Positions 15,594 through 24,456 of a stretch of DNA of 36,800 nt are shown here, piece after piece. Both the position numbers and the translations under genes were made by a program. Location: NCBI RefSeq assembly GCF_007997035.1, contig NZ_VOSS01000114.1:1-36800 (forward strand), given 5' to 3'. The notes under the pieces were generated by a model that worked only from the letters and a program-made list of their open reading frames with translations, made no database searches and was not told the origin of the DNA. This DNA is from Ralstonia sp. TCR112. Its GTDB lineage: Bacteria; Pseudomonadota; Gammaproteobacteria; Burkholderiales; Burkholderiaceae. Position 1 is the stretch's first letter. Every line of letters begins with the position of its first letter.

Positions 15594-17255
15594 ATGCTTT
15601 CGACCAAGAAGACGCTGCTCGCCATTGCAGTACCGGCATGCCTGACCCTCGGCCTGTACGCGTGCGGCGGCAGTGACGACCCCGCGCCCACGGGCACCGC
15701 AGGTACCTCGCCGGCACCGACAACCCCCACCACACCGACAGAGCCGGCCAAGCCGCAAGGCATGTGGACCACGGGCGACCTGCACGTGCACACGGCGGAG
15801 TCCGTCGATGCCGTCACGCCCCTGTCGACGGTGCTCGACCACGCATTCGATCTCAACAGCCTCGACTGGATGGCCGTATCGAACCACCTGCGTCCGTCGC
15901 CGCGCGACGCCACCGGCGCCACGCTGGTCGGCGGCTCCATTGCGGCATCGGCCGGCATCGCCAAGTACGAGATGCCCGCCATTGCGCAGGCGCAGGCGGC
16001 AGGCAAGTACGCGGGCAAGCTGGTCTTCTCCGCCGCCGAGTGGGACATGCCGACGCACGACCACCTGAACGTGGGCATCTTCGAAGGCACCGACAAGCTG
16101 CAGACGTCGGCCAAGGGCTTGAACAAGTTCGAGTACTTCTTCACGCAGCAGTCCGCATCGCTGTTCGACCCGAACGATGTGACCGCATGGCAGCAGGAAG
16201 GCCCGCGCGCCGGCACGACACACACCGACGTGGTCAATGCCTTCAAGTGGCTCAAGACGAATTACCCGAACACCAGCTACGGCCTGATCAATCACCCGTC
16301 GCGCAACCCGGGCAAGTACACGGTGGCGGATTTCCGCGAGTTCAACGACACGGCGCCCGACATCATGTTCGGCATCGAAGGCATGGTGGGCAACCAGATG
16401 GAACCCGATCGCGGCGGCTATACCAGCGCCTACATCGATGCCAACCTGAAGAACCGCACCTACGGCGGCGTCGATTACGTGGTCGCGCAAGTCGGCGGCG
16501 TCTGGGATGCGCTGCTCGGCGAGGGCCGCCGCATCTGGAACTTTGCCGATTCCGACCACCACTTTGAAGTGGACGCCACGCAGCAGTTCAGCAGCGGCTA
16601 CTACCCCGGCGAATACGCCAAGACCTATATCTGGCTGCCGGGCACCAGCCCCGACCTGAAGACGCTGCTGGCCGCCATGCGCTCGGGCAAATCGTTCGCC
16701 GTATTCGGCGACCTCATCAACGCGCTGGACTTCCGTGCTGGCACCGCAGCCACATCTGCCGACATGGGCGGTACGCTCACGGCCAAGGCCGGCGACAAGG
16801 TGACGATCACCATCCGCTTCAAGAGCCCCGATCACAACAACTATGAGTACCCGCTCGGCAGCGGCTTCAAGGTCAACATGCGGCCGGTGGTCGATCATGT
16901 CGACCTGATTGCCGGCGACGTGACGGGCAAGGCTGCAGCAGGCACGCCGGCCTATGCGAAGGACACCAACGACTCCACCAAGGTCGTCGCCACGTTCACC
17001 AAGGCGGACTGGAAGGTCGACGCCGACGGCTACAACACCGTCACGTACACCTACACGGCCGCCAAGAACCAGTACTTCCGCCTGCGCGGCACGAACCTCG
17101 GCATGAACGTGTCGGGCGAGACCAGCAACGGCAATCCGCTCCCCGACCAGAAGACCGTGGTGACGGAAAACGCCGCGCGCTTCAACGCCATCAACGATCG
17201 CAACTACAACGATCTGTGGTTCTACTCGAACCCGGTGTTCGTGTCGGTGCAATAA
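15594..17255 (+). CDS. Lipoprotein with PHP-type metallohydrolase domain
   Basis: 553 aa. The start at 15594 follows ACAGGAAACC. The signal peptide ends in a lipobox, LGLYAC, with Cys24 as the acylation site. A Pro/Thr-rich linker follows (residues 30-55). The catalytic region opens with TTGDLHVHTAESVD (His63 and His65), continues with DWMAVSNHLRPS, LINHPSRNPGKY and FGIEGMVGNQ, and has a late FADSDHHFEV. This is the pattern of PHP-superfamily metal-dependent phosphoesterases. The C-terminal 150 residues look like a beta-rich domain. Likely anchored to a periplasmic membrane face, with substrate unknown. It is alone between a terminator and a pseudogene. Confidence 0.82.
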   Translation: MLSTKKTLLAIAVPACLTLGLYACGGSDDPAPTGTAGTSPAPTTPTTPTEPAKPQGMWTTGDLHVHTAESVDAVTPLSTVLDHAFDLNSLDWMAVSNHLRPSPRDATGATLVGGSIAASAGIAKYEMPAIAQAQAAGKYAGKLVFSAAEWDMPTHDHLNVGIFEGTDKLQTSAKGLNKFEYFFTQQSASLFDPNDVTAWQQEGPRAGTTHTDVVNAFKWLKTNYPNTSYGLINHPSRNPGKYTVADFREFNDTAPDIMFGIEGMVGNQMEPDRGGYTSAYIDANLKNRTYGGVDYVVAQVGGVWDALLGEGRRIWNFADSDHHFEVDATQQFSSGYYPGEYAKTYIWLPGTSPDLKTLLAAMRSGKSFAVFGDLINALDFRAGTAATSADMGGTLTAKAGDKVTITIRFKSPDHNNYEYPLGSGFKVNMRPVVDHVDLIAGDVTGKAAAGTPAYAKDTNDSTKVVATFTKADWKVDADGYNTVTYTYTAAKNQYFRLRGTNLGMNVSGETSNGNPLPDQKTVVTENAARFNAINDRNYNDLWFYSNPVFVSVQ

Positions 17256-17267
17256 GCGCCGCAGTCG

Positions 17268-17665
17268 TCAGGCAGACGCGGTGACTGACGCTGCGGCGGG
17301 CGCGCTGGTGCGCCGCAGCCACACTGTCACCGCCAGCCCGACGCTGCCTGGGTCTGCGTGCCTTCCAGGCGCGTGAAGCGCTCCAACACGCGTGTGTACG
17401 CCTCGGGCGGAATGCCGGGGCCGTTGTCGATGCGTATCGAGAATCGCCAGCGGCGTGCGCATCTGGTGCGCGGCATGGGCAATGAAGCGCTTCTGCGTGA
17501 GCGCGTTGTCGGCAATGCGCCGCTGGTACTGGTTGAACGCGCCGGCAATCGGCTGCAGTTCGTGCTGCCGGCCGTCGCGGTCGAGCGGCGCAAGGTCGGT
17601 GGGCGCGCGCGCAAACACATTGCCGGCCAGCCGTAAGAGCGGCCGCAGTTCCACCGGCAGGGTCT
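17268..17665 (-). pseudogene. Relic of a sensor histidine kinase
   Basis: Fragments of a TctE/QseC-like kinase survive in two frames. One carries the HAMP-to-dimerisation region (PLDRDGRQHELQPIAGAFNQ, then KRFIAHAAHQMRTPLAIL with the phospho-accepting His). It is joined abruptly to the N-terminal ATPase motif in another frame (RIDNGPGIPPEAYTRVLERF). Roughly 100 residues between H-box and G1 box are missing, and the G2 box (GLAV) is fused to a C-terminal TVWLRR segment after a further indel. The N-terminal sensor part is absent. No partner response regulator remains next to it. The gene cannot make a working kinase. Confidence 0.82.
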
Positions 17666-17791
17666 ACCCGCATTGGGACGTGTGCAGGGGCAGGGGTTGT
17701 TGCGCTGGGCAGTGCAACGCATTGCAGCCATGGCAATCGGCCTCGCGGTAGAGTGTCGAGTCGCCCCATCTCAACTCCACCGATCCCTCCC

Positions 17792-18226
17792 ATGCATCCG
17801 TCCCAAATGACCGGCCTGCAATTGCTGCAGGCCATGTCGCACGGCGAGCTGCCGCGCGCGTCCATCAGCGAAACCATCCCGATGACGATGGATTCCATCG
17901 AAGCGGGCACCGTGCACTTCACTGCCCAGGCCGACAAGCGCCACCTCAATCCGCTTGGCGGTGTGCACGGCGGCTTTGCGGCGACGGTGCTCGATTCCGT
18001 AACAGGCTGCGCCGTGCATTCGATGCTCGAAGCCGGCGTCGGCTACGGCACGGTCGACCTGAACGTGAAGATGGTGAAGCCCGTGCCGGTAGATACACCG
18101 CTGGTGGCCGTTGGACGCGTGCTGCATGTCTCGCGCACGATCGGCGTGTCGGAAGGCACGCTCAAGACGCAGGACGGCACATTGCTGGCGCATGCCACGG
18201 CAACGTGTGTCATCCGCCGTCCGTAA
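17792..18226 (+). CDS. PaaI-family hotdog thioesterase
   Basis: 144 aa single hotdog domain. Motif [20 protein letters not shown] contains the HGG(F) active-site loop of the PaaI/YbgC-like acyl-CoA thioesterases. [20 protein letters not shown] and the closing [11 protein letters not shown] match the last strands. The start at 17792 ([13 protein letters not shown]) is the most family-like, but no clear ribosome-binding site is visible; 17807 is an alternative. Substrate unknown, probably a small or aromatic acyl-CoA. The isochorismatase-like gene follows after 23 bp, so an operon is likely. Confidence 0.88.
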   Translation: MHPSQMTGLQLLQAMSHGELPRASISETIPMTMDSIEAGTVHFTAQADKRHLNPLGGVHGGFAATVLDSVTGCAVHSMLEAGVGYGTVDLNVKMVKPVPVDTPLVAVGRVLHVSRTIGVSEGTLKTQDGTLLAHATATCVIRRP

Positions 18227-18249
18227 GCCCGATTGACCTGGAGCCCCTG

Positions 18250-18849
18250 ATGTCTGAACCGCTGCAAACCCTCTCTGCCCTGTCTGCGAAGACCACCGCG
18301 CTGGTGCTGATCGACCTGCAACGCGGCATCCTGCCGTTTGCGCAAGGGCCCCACACGGCCGAGCAGGTGGTGGGCGCGTCCGCCAGGCTCGCCAGGCGCT
18401 TTCGCGAGCTGGGTGCGCCCGTCGTGCTCGTGCGCGTAGGTTGGGCGGCCGACTACGCCGACGCGCCGCGCCAGCCCGTCGACCGCCCCACACCCACGCA
18501 GCCGGGCGGCCTGCCGCCGCAATGGTGGGAACAGCCCGCCGAGCTGGAAGTCGCAGCCACCGACATCCAGATCACCAAGCGCCAGTGGGGCGCGTTCTAC
18601 GGCACCGAGTTGGATCTGCAACTGCGCCGTCGCGGCATCACGACCATCGTGCTGGGCGGCATCTCGACGCATGTGGGCGTGGAGTCGACCGCGCGCGCTG
18701 CGTGGGAGCACGGCTACGCGCTGGTGCTGGCCGAAGATGCGATGAGTTCGAACGATGCGGCGATGCATCGTTCGTCGGTGGAAAACGTGTTCCCGCGACT
18801 GGGCCGTGTGCGCGACACCGACACCATCCTGGCGGCGCTGACGGCCTGA
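18250..18849 (+). CDS. yecD: Isochorismatase-family hydrolase, YecD-like
   Basis: 199 aa. Closely resembles E. coli YecD as I know it ([52 protein letters not shown]). Of the cysteine-hydrolase triad, Asp22 and Lys110 are present. The nucleophile position in [20 protein letters not shown] is Gly143 instead of Cys. The same Cys-to-Gly state occurs in YecD and in true isochorismatases (EntB, PhzD), so this is a subgroup trait, not damage. Substrate unproven. The stop codon lies inside a 15-bp tandem duplication. Confidence 0.9.
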   Translation: MSEPLQTLSALSAKTTALVLIDLQRGILPFAQGPHTAEQVVGASARLARRFRELGAPVVLVRVGWAADYADAPRQPVDRPTPTQPGGLPPQWWEQPAELEVAATDIQITKRQWGAFYGTELDLQLRRRGITTIVLGGISTHVGVESTARAAWEHGYALVLAEDAMSSNDAAMHRSSVENVFPRLGRVRDTDTILAALTA

Positions 18850-18865
18850 ACGCTGACGGCCTGAA
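18836..18865. repeat. 15-bp tandem duplication at the end of yecD
   Basis: CGCTGACGGCCTGAA occurs twice without a gap (18836-18850 and 18851-18865). The first copy contains the yecD stop; the second lies between yecD and the broken XRE gene. Confidence 0.95.
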
Positions 18866-18868
18866 CGT

Positions 18869-19711
18869 TCAGCGCCGTCCTCGACCGGCACGTACAGCAC
18901 CATGCGCAGGCGCGGGTCTTCCATCACCGGCAGGCCGATGTAGTCGTAGCGGACGACCTTGCCGCCGGGCGTGCGGATCAGCTTGTGCTCCGCGCGCTGG
19001 GCGCGCACTTCGTGCTGGCGCCACCACGTATCGAACTCGCGGCTGCTGGTGCGCAGCCGGTCGACCAGCGCCACGAGCACCGGGTCGTCTGCGTGCGGGT
19101 CGTACACCGCGCGAAACTTTGCCAGCATGCGGCGCGCCTCGTTTTCCCACTCGACAAAACGCTCGCGCGCATTGGCGTACAGAAACATGTAGACCAGCGA
19201 GTTGCGGTCTTCCGGCGGCATCGTGCCGAAATCCATGAAGAGCTGCGAGGTCGCCTCGTTCCAGCACAGCAGCTCGGTGCGGTAGCTGCGCACGTGAGCG
19301 GGCAGGACCATGCCGGCAACGGCGCGGCGCAAGACGTCGCACCGCTTCGGCGGGTGGGCGCCCCGCCGGTCCAGCTGCGGCGCCCGTCAAGACCGATTCC
19401 GCGCGCGCCAGACCACGCATGTGCGCGCGTTCATCCGCAGACAGCTTCAGCGCCCGCCCGATCGCTTCGATGGTCGCCACCGACGGCCGCACGTCGCGCC
19501 CCTGCTCGATGCGCACATACCAGTCGATGCTGATATTGGCGAGCTGCGCAACTTCTTCCCGGCGCAGGCCGGCGGTACGGCGGCGCCCGCTGCCCTCGGG
19601 CAGCCCCACATCCTGCGGACGCAGATGGCTTCGGCGGCTGCGCAGGAATTCGCCCAGCTCGTTGCGCGGCGCGGCAGGGAAGGGGGCAAGGTCGGCGGTG
19701 AAATCGTCCAT
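18869..19711 (-). pseudogene. XRE-family regulator with MmyB-like ligand domain, frameshifted
   Basis: The N-terminus is intact from the ATG at 19711: LGEFLRSRRSHLRPQDVGLP, then GLRREEVAQLANISIDWYVR and IEQGRDVRPSVATIEAIGRA form the XRE helix-turn-helix. The MmyB-like sensor domain then leaves frame near 19335-19340 and continues in another frame as LRRAVAGMVLPAHVRSYRTE, LLCWNEATSQLFMDFGTMPP, and FDTWWRQHEVRAQ to YVPVEDG near 18880. Restoring a CG dinucleotide (GTGCGAC to GTGCGCGAC) would give a continuous EAVRDVLRRAVAG. As written, a chimeric 280-aa product is made with DNA binding but no proper sensor domain. It is divergent from an MFS gene, the family's usual target. The original stop codon is also unclear. 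Confidence 0.82.
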
Positions 19712-19755
19712 GGCGGTATTACACACGCTGGCATGTGCAAGTGGGAGGGACAAGC

Positions 19756-19775
19756 TAATCCTAGGTTAATCCTAG
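19756..19775. promoter_or_regulatory. Candidate XRE operator, tandem repeat
   Basis: Two direct copies of TAATCCTAG (19756-19764 and 19767-19775), 11 bp apart or one helical turn, lie between the divergent XRE regulator and MFS gene. Position and spacing suit binding by two regulator molecules on one DNA face. Confidence 0.65.
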
Positions 19776-19835
19776 CTCTGCATCGAATCGGCTCGCGCAC
19801 CTACGCTGCGTTCACCTCTCTTTCCGGAGCCGATC

Positions 19836-21302
19836 GTGACCCACGTTTCTTCTGCTTCTTCCGTATCCGAACCGCGCCGCTGGCTCGCCTTCGGTGTGAT
19901 GGTGACGGCGCAATTCATGTTCATCGTCGATGCGTTCATCGCCAATGTGGCAATCCCGAGCATCCGCACGAGCCTGCATGCCACGCCCGCACAACTGGAG
20001 GCCGTGCTGGCGGTGTACCAGCTTGGCTACGCGATTCTGCTCATTACCGGCGGCCGCCTGGGCGACCTGTTCGGGCGCAGGCGCGTGTTCCTGCTGGGCC
20101 TCGTCGCCTTTACCGCCACTTCGGCCGGCTGCGGGCTGGCGGGCAGTGCTGCGGCGCTGATTGCATGGCGTTTTGCGCAAGGCCTGTCGGCCGCGATGAT
20201 GGTGCCCCAAGTGCTGGCGAGCGTGCAGGCGCTCTTTGCCGGCGCGGAGCGTGACCGCGCGCTATCGATCTTCGGCCTGGTGATGGGCACCGGCGGTGCG
20301 GCCGGGCTGCTGGTAGGCGGCGCGCTCACCAGCGCGGATATCGCCGGACTCGGCTGGCGCTCGGCCTTCCTGATCAACGTGCCGGTCGGTTTGACGGCCG
20401 CGCTGCTCGGCTGGCGCTGGATTCCGCACCCGAGCGCCGACGCGGCAAAAGTGCATCTCGATACCGCCGGCGTGGCGTGGATGGCCGCCAGCGTAGCGGC
20501 CGTGCTCGTGCCGCTGCTGTTCGGTCGCGAACTGCACTGGCCGGTGTGGACGCTGGCACTGCTTGCCGTGGGCGTACTGGGCATGGCGACATTCCAGCAG
20601 CTTGAAGCGCGGGTCGACCGCGCCGGTGGTACGCCGCTGCTGCCGCCCACCTTGCTGCAGCATCGCGCCTTCATGACGGGGATGACCGCGTCAGCGCTGC
20701 ACTACATCGGGATGATGGCGTTCTTCCTCGTGCTGACGCTGTATCTGCAAAACGGGCGGCAGCTGTCTGCGGTGCGCATGGGCGTTGCCATCCTGCCGCT
20801 GGCCATCACCTTTCTCATCACGTCGCGGGTGGCGAATGCGTTGGTGCGGCGCCATGGCGTTCGCGCGCTGTTGGCAGGCCTTGGCCTGATGGCGCTGGGC
20901 CTGCTGGCGCTGCTGTCGGGATTCGGCTCAGACTGGGCGCACCCCGCCACGCCGAGCATGATGCGCATCGGCATTGCGGTGGCGCTGTACGGCGCAGGGC
21001 AAGGCCTGGTCGTCGTCCCGCTCATCGGCCTGGTGCTGACCGGCGTGGCACGTACGCAGGCCGGCGCAGCGGCTGGGCTGCTGATTACGGCGCAGCAATT
21101 GGCGGGCGCCCTGGGTGTCGCCTGCATCGGCGGGCTGTATTTCACGTTTGCCGCTGGCGGCGGTGCCATCGGCATGGCGCACGGCACGATGGCGGGATGC
21201 ATCGCCATGTTGGCGGCGCTCGGCGCGGCTGCGGTGGGTTTCGCGCGGCTCGGGGCGCAGCAACGGCAACTGGCGTCCGCCGGCGCGGCCAGCCCGGCCT
21301 GA
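19836..21302 (+). CDS. MFS drug/metabolite exporter, DHA2-like (14 helices)
   Basis: 488 aa. GTG start at 19836 with GGAG (19826-19829) 6 bp upstream. DHA2 signatures: FMFIVDAFIANVAIPSIRTS in helix 1, GGRLGDLFGRRRVFLLG in loop 2-3, RFAQGLSAAMMVPQVLASVQ, and GWRSAFLINVPVGLTAALLG (antiporter motif C region). The length and hydrophobicity suggest 14 membrane segments. Divergent from the frameshifted XRE regulator with a tandem operator between them, so repression was probably local; loss of the regulator's sensor domain could change its control. Substrate unknown. Confidence 0.9.
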   Translation: MTHVSSASSVSEPRRWLAFGVMVTAQFMFIVDAFIANVAIPSIRTSLHATPAQLEAVLAVYQLGYAILLITGGRLGDLFGRRRVFLLGLVAFTATSAGCGLAGSAAALIAWRFAQGLSAAMMVPQVLASVQALFAGAERDRALSIFGLVMGTGGAAGLLVGGALTSADIAGLGWRSAFLINVPVGLTAALLGWRWIPHPSADAAKVHLDTAGVAWMAASVAAVLVPLLFGRELHWPVWTLALLAVGVLGMATFQQLEARVDRAGGTPLLPPTLLQHRAFMTGMTASALHYIGMMAFFLVLTLYLQNGRQLSAVRMGVAILPLAITFLITSRVANALVRRHGVRALLAGLGLMALGLLALLSGFGSDWAHPATPSMMRIGIAVALYGAGQGLVVVPLIGLVLTGVARTQAGAAAGLLITAQQLAGALGVACIGGLYFTFAAGGGAIGMAHGTMAGCIAMLAALGAAAVGFARLGAQQRQLASAGAASPA

Positions 21303-21335
21303 GCTGCACCCTCACATCACTTCCACGATTCGATA

Positions 21336-21364
21336 CCCGGGCGCGCGACACAAGCGCGCCCGGG
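21336..21364 (+). terminator. Strong GC hairpin after the MFS gene
   Basis: Perfect 11-bp stem CCCGGGCGCGC / GCGCGCCCGGG with loop GACACAA. No T-run follows, so it may be a weak or factor-assisted terminator, or may block exonucleases. Confidence 0.6.
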
Positions 21365-21436
21365 TGCATTGATCGGCCCCGGCGGACATTCCACACTCCC
21401 GCGCGATGCGCTTGGCATCGCCCGCCTTCTTTCCGC

Positions 21437-22216
21437 ATGGCCACTGTTTCCCACCTTCGCACCGCGGCCTCGGCCCCGTCCGCCGCTCCATCGCTGGCCC
21501 GCCGCATCGTCGCGGAGGCGCTCGGTACGGCCTTGCTGATTGCGGTGGTCATCGGCACGGGCATCCACGCAAGCCGGCTCTCCGGTGGCGATGCCACGTG
21601 GACGCTGCTGGCGCAGTCGCTCGCTGGCGGCGCCGGTCTGCTGGCGCTGCTGACGGTGTTCGCGCCAGTGTCGGGGGCGCACCTGAACCCGGCGGTCACG
21701 CTGTCGGCGTTGCTGCGGGGCGGTCTGCGGGGGCATGAGGCGCTGGCCTATCTGGCTGCACAGGCCATGGGCGCCGTGCTCGGTGTGGCCGCCGCGCACG
21801 CCATGTTCGGCATGCCGGCGTGGGCGCCGGGCACGCATGCCGCCACCGGGCCCGCATTGTGGTGGAGCGAAGCACTGGCAACGTTCGGGCTGATCGGCGC
21901 GGGCATCGCATGCGGGCGTCACGCGCCGAAGCAATTGCCGCTGGTGGTGGCTGCCTATATCGCGGCGGGGTACTGGTTCACGTCGTCGTCATCGGTGGCC
22001 AATCCGGCGCTGGCCCTTGCCTGCGCGCTGACCGACGGCCCCTCCGGCATCCGCCCCGGCGATGTCCCTGGCTACATGCTGGCGCAGCTGGTCGGCGCGC
22101 TGCTGGCAACGCCGTTGTTCAACTGGCTGATGAGTGTGGACCCGGCACCCGCGCAGGCATCTGGCACCGCCATCGCAGCGGCGCAAGCCGTGCCGATGCA
22201 TCGCCCGGCCAGCTGA
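21437..22216 (+). CDS. Aquaporin/MIP-family channel
   Basis: 259 aa with six predicted membrane helices and the two half-helix NPA motifs: SGAHLNPAVTLSALLRGG and SSSVANPALALACALTDG. The start at 21437 (MATVSHLRT) leaves an Ala/Ser-rich cytoplasmic tail of about 25 residues before helix 1 (IVAEALGTALLIAVVIGTGI). In known members such channels pass water, glycerol or neutral metalloids; members next to ars genes export arsenite, but no ars gene is visible here. Selectivity cannot be read with certainty. Confidence 0.9.
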   Translation: MATVSHLRTAASAPSAAPSLARRIVAEALGTALLIAVVIGTGIHASRLSGGDATWTLLAQSLAGGAGLLALLTVFAPVSGAHLNPAVTLSALLRGGLRGHEALAYLAAQAMGAVLGVAAAHAMFGMPAWAPGTHAATGPALWWSEALATFGLIGAGIACGRHAPKQLPLVVAAYIAAGYWFTSSSSVANPALALACALTDGPSGIRPGDVPGYMLAQLVGALLATPLFNWLMSVDPAPAQASGTAIAAAQAVPMHRPAS

Positions 22217-22225
22217 GGCTGGCGC

Positions 22226-22873
22226 TCAGCCGCGCGCGATCAGCCCGCTGGCGCGGGCGTATTGAAAGAGATCAATCTCGCGCGCCAAGCCGAGCTTGCG
22301 CAGCGCCATGGCCTTCTGCGTGCTGACGGTCTTCACGCTCGAACCAAGCATGAGCGCAATGTCGGACACGGCCGTGCCAGCCGCATACAGGCGAAGCACT
22401 TCGCGCTCGCGCGCGCTCAGCCGCTCGGACGCATCGCGTTCGTTGGACCCGAGGCCCGTGTCTTCCAGGATGCGCGGGCTGTCATAGCGCACGCCGCGCG
22501 CGGCCGCCATGACGGCGTGCCCGGCATGCACGAAATCATCGTTCTTGCTGACGATGCCTGCCACGCCAATCTGCCGCATGGCGCGCAGCAGCGCCGGGTT
22601 GTGGACCATCGTGCAGACGACGATGCCGCACCTGGGATGCTGCTTGCGCAGGCGCGCCAGCAGTTGCATGCCGTCGAAGGCCGGTTCGCCACCGAGGTTG
22701 TAGTCCGTCACGATGACGTTGCAGTCGACGGACGTAAGCACCTGCATCAGCTCGCGCCCATCGTGCGCCTGTGCGACGACCTGCTGCTGTGGAAACTGCC
22801 CAATGGCCGCCGCCAGCCCCATGAGGATCACCGGATGATCGTCCGCCAGCACGATCGAGAGGACAGGGCACAT
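22226..22873 (-). CDS. NarL/FixJ-type (LuxR) response regulator
   Basis: 215 aa. REC domain: acidic pair D11-D12 (VLADDHPVI), phospho-acceptor Asp57 (VIVTDYNLGG) and conserved Lys in GIVSKNDDF. C-terminal LuxR helix-turn-helix: LSAREREVLRLYAAGTAVSD, then IALMLGSSVKTVSTQKAMAL. The overall layout resembles RcsB/BvgA-type regulators. I chose the ATG at 22873; a GTG at 22879 is an alternative, and neither has a strong ribosome-binding site. No histidine kinase adjoins it. Its upstream same-strand neighbour is a REC-EAL protein, as in VieA/RocR-type systems. Confidence 0.88.
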   Translation of the reverse strand: MCPVLSIVLADDHPVILMGLAAAIGQFPQQQVVAQAHDGRELMQVLTSVDCNVIVTDYNLGGEPAFDGMQLLARLRKQHPRCGIVVCTMVHNPALLRAMRQIGVAGIVSKNDDFVHAGHAVMAAARGVRYDSPRILEDTGLGSNERDASERLSAREREVLRLYAAGTAVSDIALMLGSSVKTVSTQKAMALRKLGLAREIDLFQYARASGLIARG

Positions 22874-23115
22874 GTGCACGCCGTCAGGCCAGGCGCGTCG
22901 CCGGGGAAGACTTGGCCGGCGTGACGAGCAACAGGATGGGAGAGATCGGAGCCGTCATGGAAGTCAGGAGCGCCGCGGAAAGGAGCCGGTACCTTACTCA
23001 CCGGATATGCCCTTCGGGATCAGACTTTTCTTACTTTGGCGCCGCGTAACCTTTCGGGGCAGAAGCTGCTTCTATCTGGGTTGAGAGAAACTGAATGACC
23101 CTGCAGCGTTCGCGC
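22874..23115. other. Intergenic region between REC-EAL and LuxR-type genes
   Basis: 242 bp without a credible gene. It contains a small dyad AGAAGC/GCTTCT near 23062-23074. I see no strong terminator or promoter, so I cannot say whether the two same-strand regulators share a transcript. Confidence 0.35.
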
Positions 23116-24330
23116 TTACGCAGCCGCCTGCACGTGCGCAAGAAACGCGGTGACAGACAGCGGGGCCGCCCACAGATAGCCCTGCCCGGTGGCACAACCC
23201 AGCGCGCGCAGCGTCTGGCGCTGCGCTTCGGTTTCCACCCCTTCGGCAATGCACTCGAGATGCAGCGTGCGCGCCAGCTCGATCATCGTGCGGCAGATCA
23301 CGCCGCGCTGGCTGGTCTGGTCTACCGCGGCTGTAAATGACCGGTCGATTTTCAGAATGGTGAAGGGCAGATCGGCCAGCAGCTTGAGCGTGGCAATGCC
23401 CACGCCAAAATCGTCGATGGCCAGCGGATGGCCCAGCAGGCGCAAGCGGTTGAGTGCGATGGTGAGCTGCGCCGCGTCGTGCACGGGCGAGTCTTCCGTC
23501 AGCTCAATCGCGATGGCAGCGGGCGCAATGCGCGCCTCGCGCACGATGGCTTCGATGCGGTCGACGGTGCCGGCCCGGCTCAGCGTCTGCGCCGACGCAT
23601 TCACGCCAATCGAAACGGGATATGCATGCGCGGCCAGCGCGTGCTGCACGCGCACGCAATGCTCCAACACGTGAAAGAACAGGCCATCAGCCAGCCCCAG
23701 CGCCTCCAGGCGCGGCACGAACGCGGCAGGCGACACGCGCCCATGCACCGGGTGCATCCAGCGGCAGAGCGCCTCGGCGCCCGCAATCTGGTTGCTGGCC
23801 AGATCGTGCTGGGGTTGGAAGACGACTTCGATCTGCTCGGGCGTTTCGTGGATGAGCGCGGCCAGCTCGTCGTCGGAAAACTGCGGCAAGCCAGCCGTTG
23901 CGGCAGGCGGCCGGTCTCGCTCTCGGGCGGCGGCGGCTTCCAGCAACGGCAGCACGTGTGCCGGGCGCAACGGCTTCTGCACGCCGTGGGTGCGCGTCAG
24001 CCCGATCGCATCGGCCAGGCTGACGTGCGACTCCACGATCGGCGCATCCAACGCGCTGACCCACGCCCACACGGGGGCCTGTCGCGGAAAGACGCGGCCG
24101 CCGCGCAGGTGCATCTGCTCCATCAGTTCGGGGCCGTTCATGCCGGGCATGTCGATGTCGCACAGCACGAGATCGACGTGGCAGAGCTGAAGGAGGTAGA
24201 GCGCCTCGCGGCCGTCGCAGGCCGTCAGGATCTGCTGCACGCCCAGCGTATGGAGCAGTTGCCGGGCCGCGGCCCGTTGCACGGGATGGTCGTCCACCAC
24301 CAGCACGGCGAGTTGCGCGAAACCTTCCAT
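23116..24330 (-). CDS. Response regulator with EAL c-di-GMP phosphodiesterase domain
   Basis: 404 aa. Residues 1-125 form a REC domain (D13-D14, phospho-Asp58 in LVLCDIDMPG, Lys119 in GVQKPLRP). Residues 150-400 form an EAL domain: EAL at 186-188 (AEALCRWMHP), Asn in SIGVNASAQ, Glu in IELTEDSP, IDDFGVGIATL, Lys in ILKIDRSF, EGVETEAQRQ, and GQGYLWAAPL. All catalytic residues appear present, so it should degrade c-di-GMP to pGpG. The start at 24330 (MEGFAQLAVLVVDDHP) fits REC alignment. The DDFGVG in place of DDFGTG is a common variant. The architecture is like VieA/RocR; the cognate kinase is not nearby. Confidence 0.92.
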   Translation of the reverse strand: MEGFAQLAVLVVDDHPVQRAAARQLLHTLGVQQILTACDGREALYLLQLCHVDLVLCDIDMPGMNGPELMEQMHLRGGRVFPRQAPVWAWVSALDAPIVESHVSLADAIGLTRTHGVQKPLRPAHVLPLLEAAAARERDRPPAATAGLPQFSDDELAALIHETPEQIEVVFQPQHDLASNQIAGAEALCRWMHPVHGRVSPAAFVPRLEALGLADGLFFHVLEHCVRVQHALAAHAYPVSIGVNASAQTLSRAGTVDRIEAIVREARIAPAAIAIELTEDSPVHDAAQLTIALNRLRLLGHPLAIDDFGVGIATLKLLADLPFTILKIDRSFTAAVDQTSQRGVICRTMIELARTLHLECIAEGVETEAQRQTLRALGCATGQGYLWAAPLSVTAFLAHVQAAA

Positions 24331-24456
24331 CGGCCAATCCTTGTTGTTGTAGGGATGGGGGCGAGGCGCATCGCTTGCGCTGTGTGACGCCGCCGTCAGC
24401 CGCCATTGAAGCACCGGCCGGCGGCCTTGTCAGGCGAAGTCCGTGCGCGGCCCCGG

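Noticed and set aside
18640-18680. Loss of the catalytic cysteine in YecD as an inactivating mutation
   Set aside because: The glycine at this position is shared by YecD and true isochorismatases, so it is a subgroup trait.
18043-19332. Long open frame on the minus strand running antisense through yecD and the thioesterase gene
   Set aside because: Only its first part (to about 18880) encodes the regulator's MmyB-like domain, after a frameshift. The rest is antisense to two well-supported genes and has low-complexity composition.
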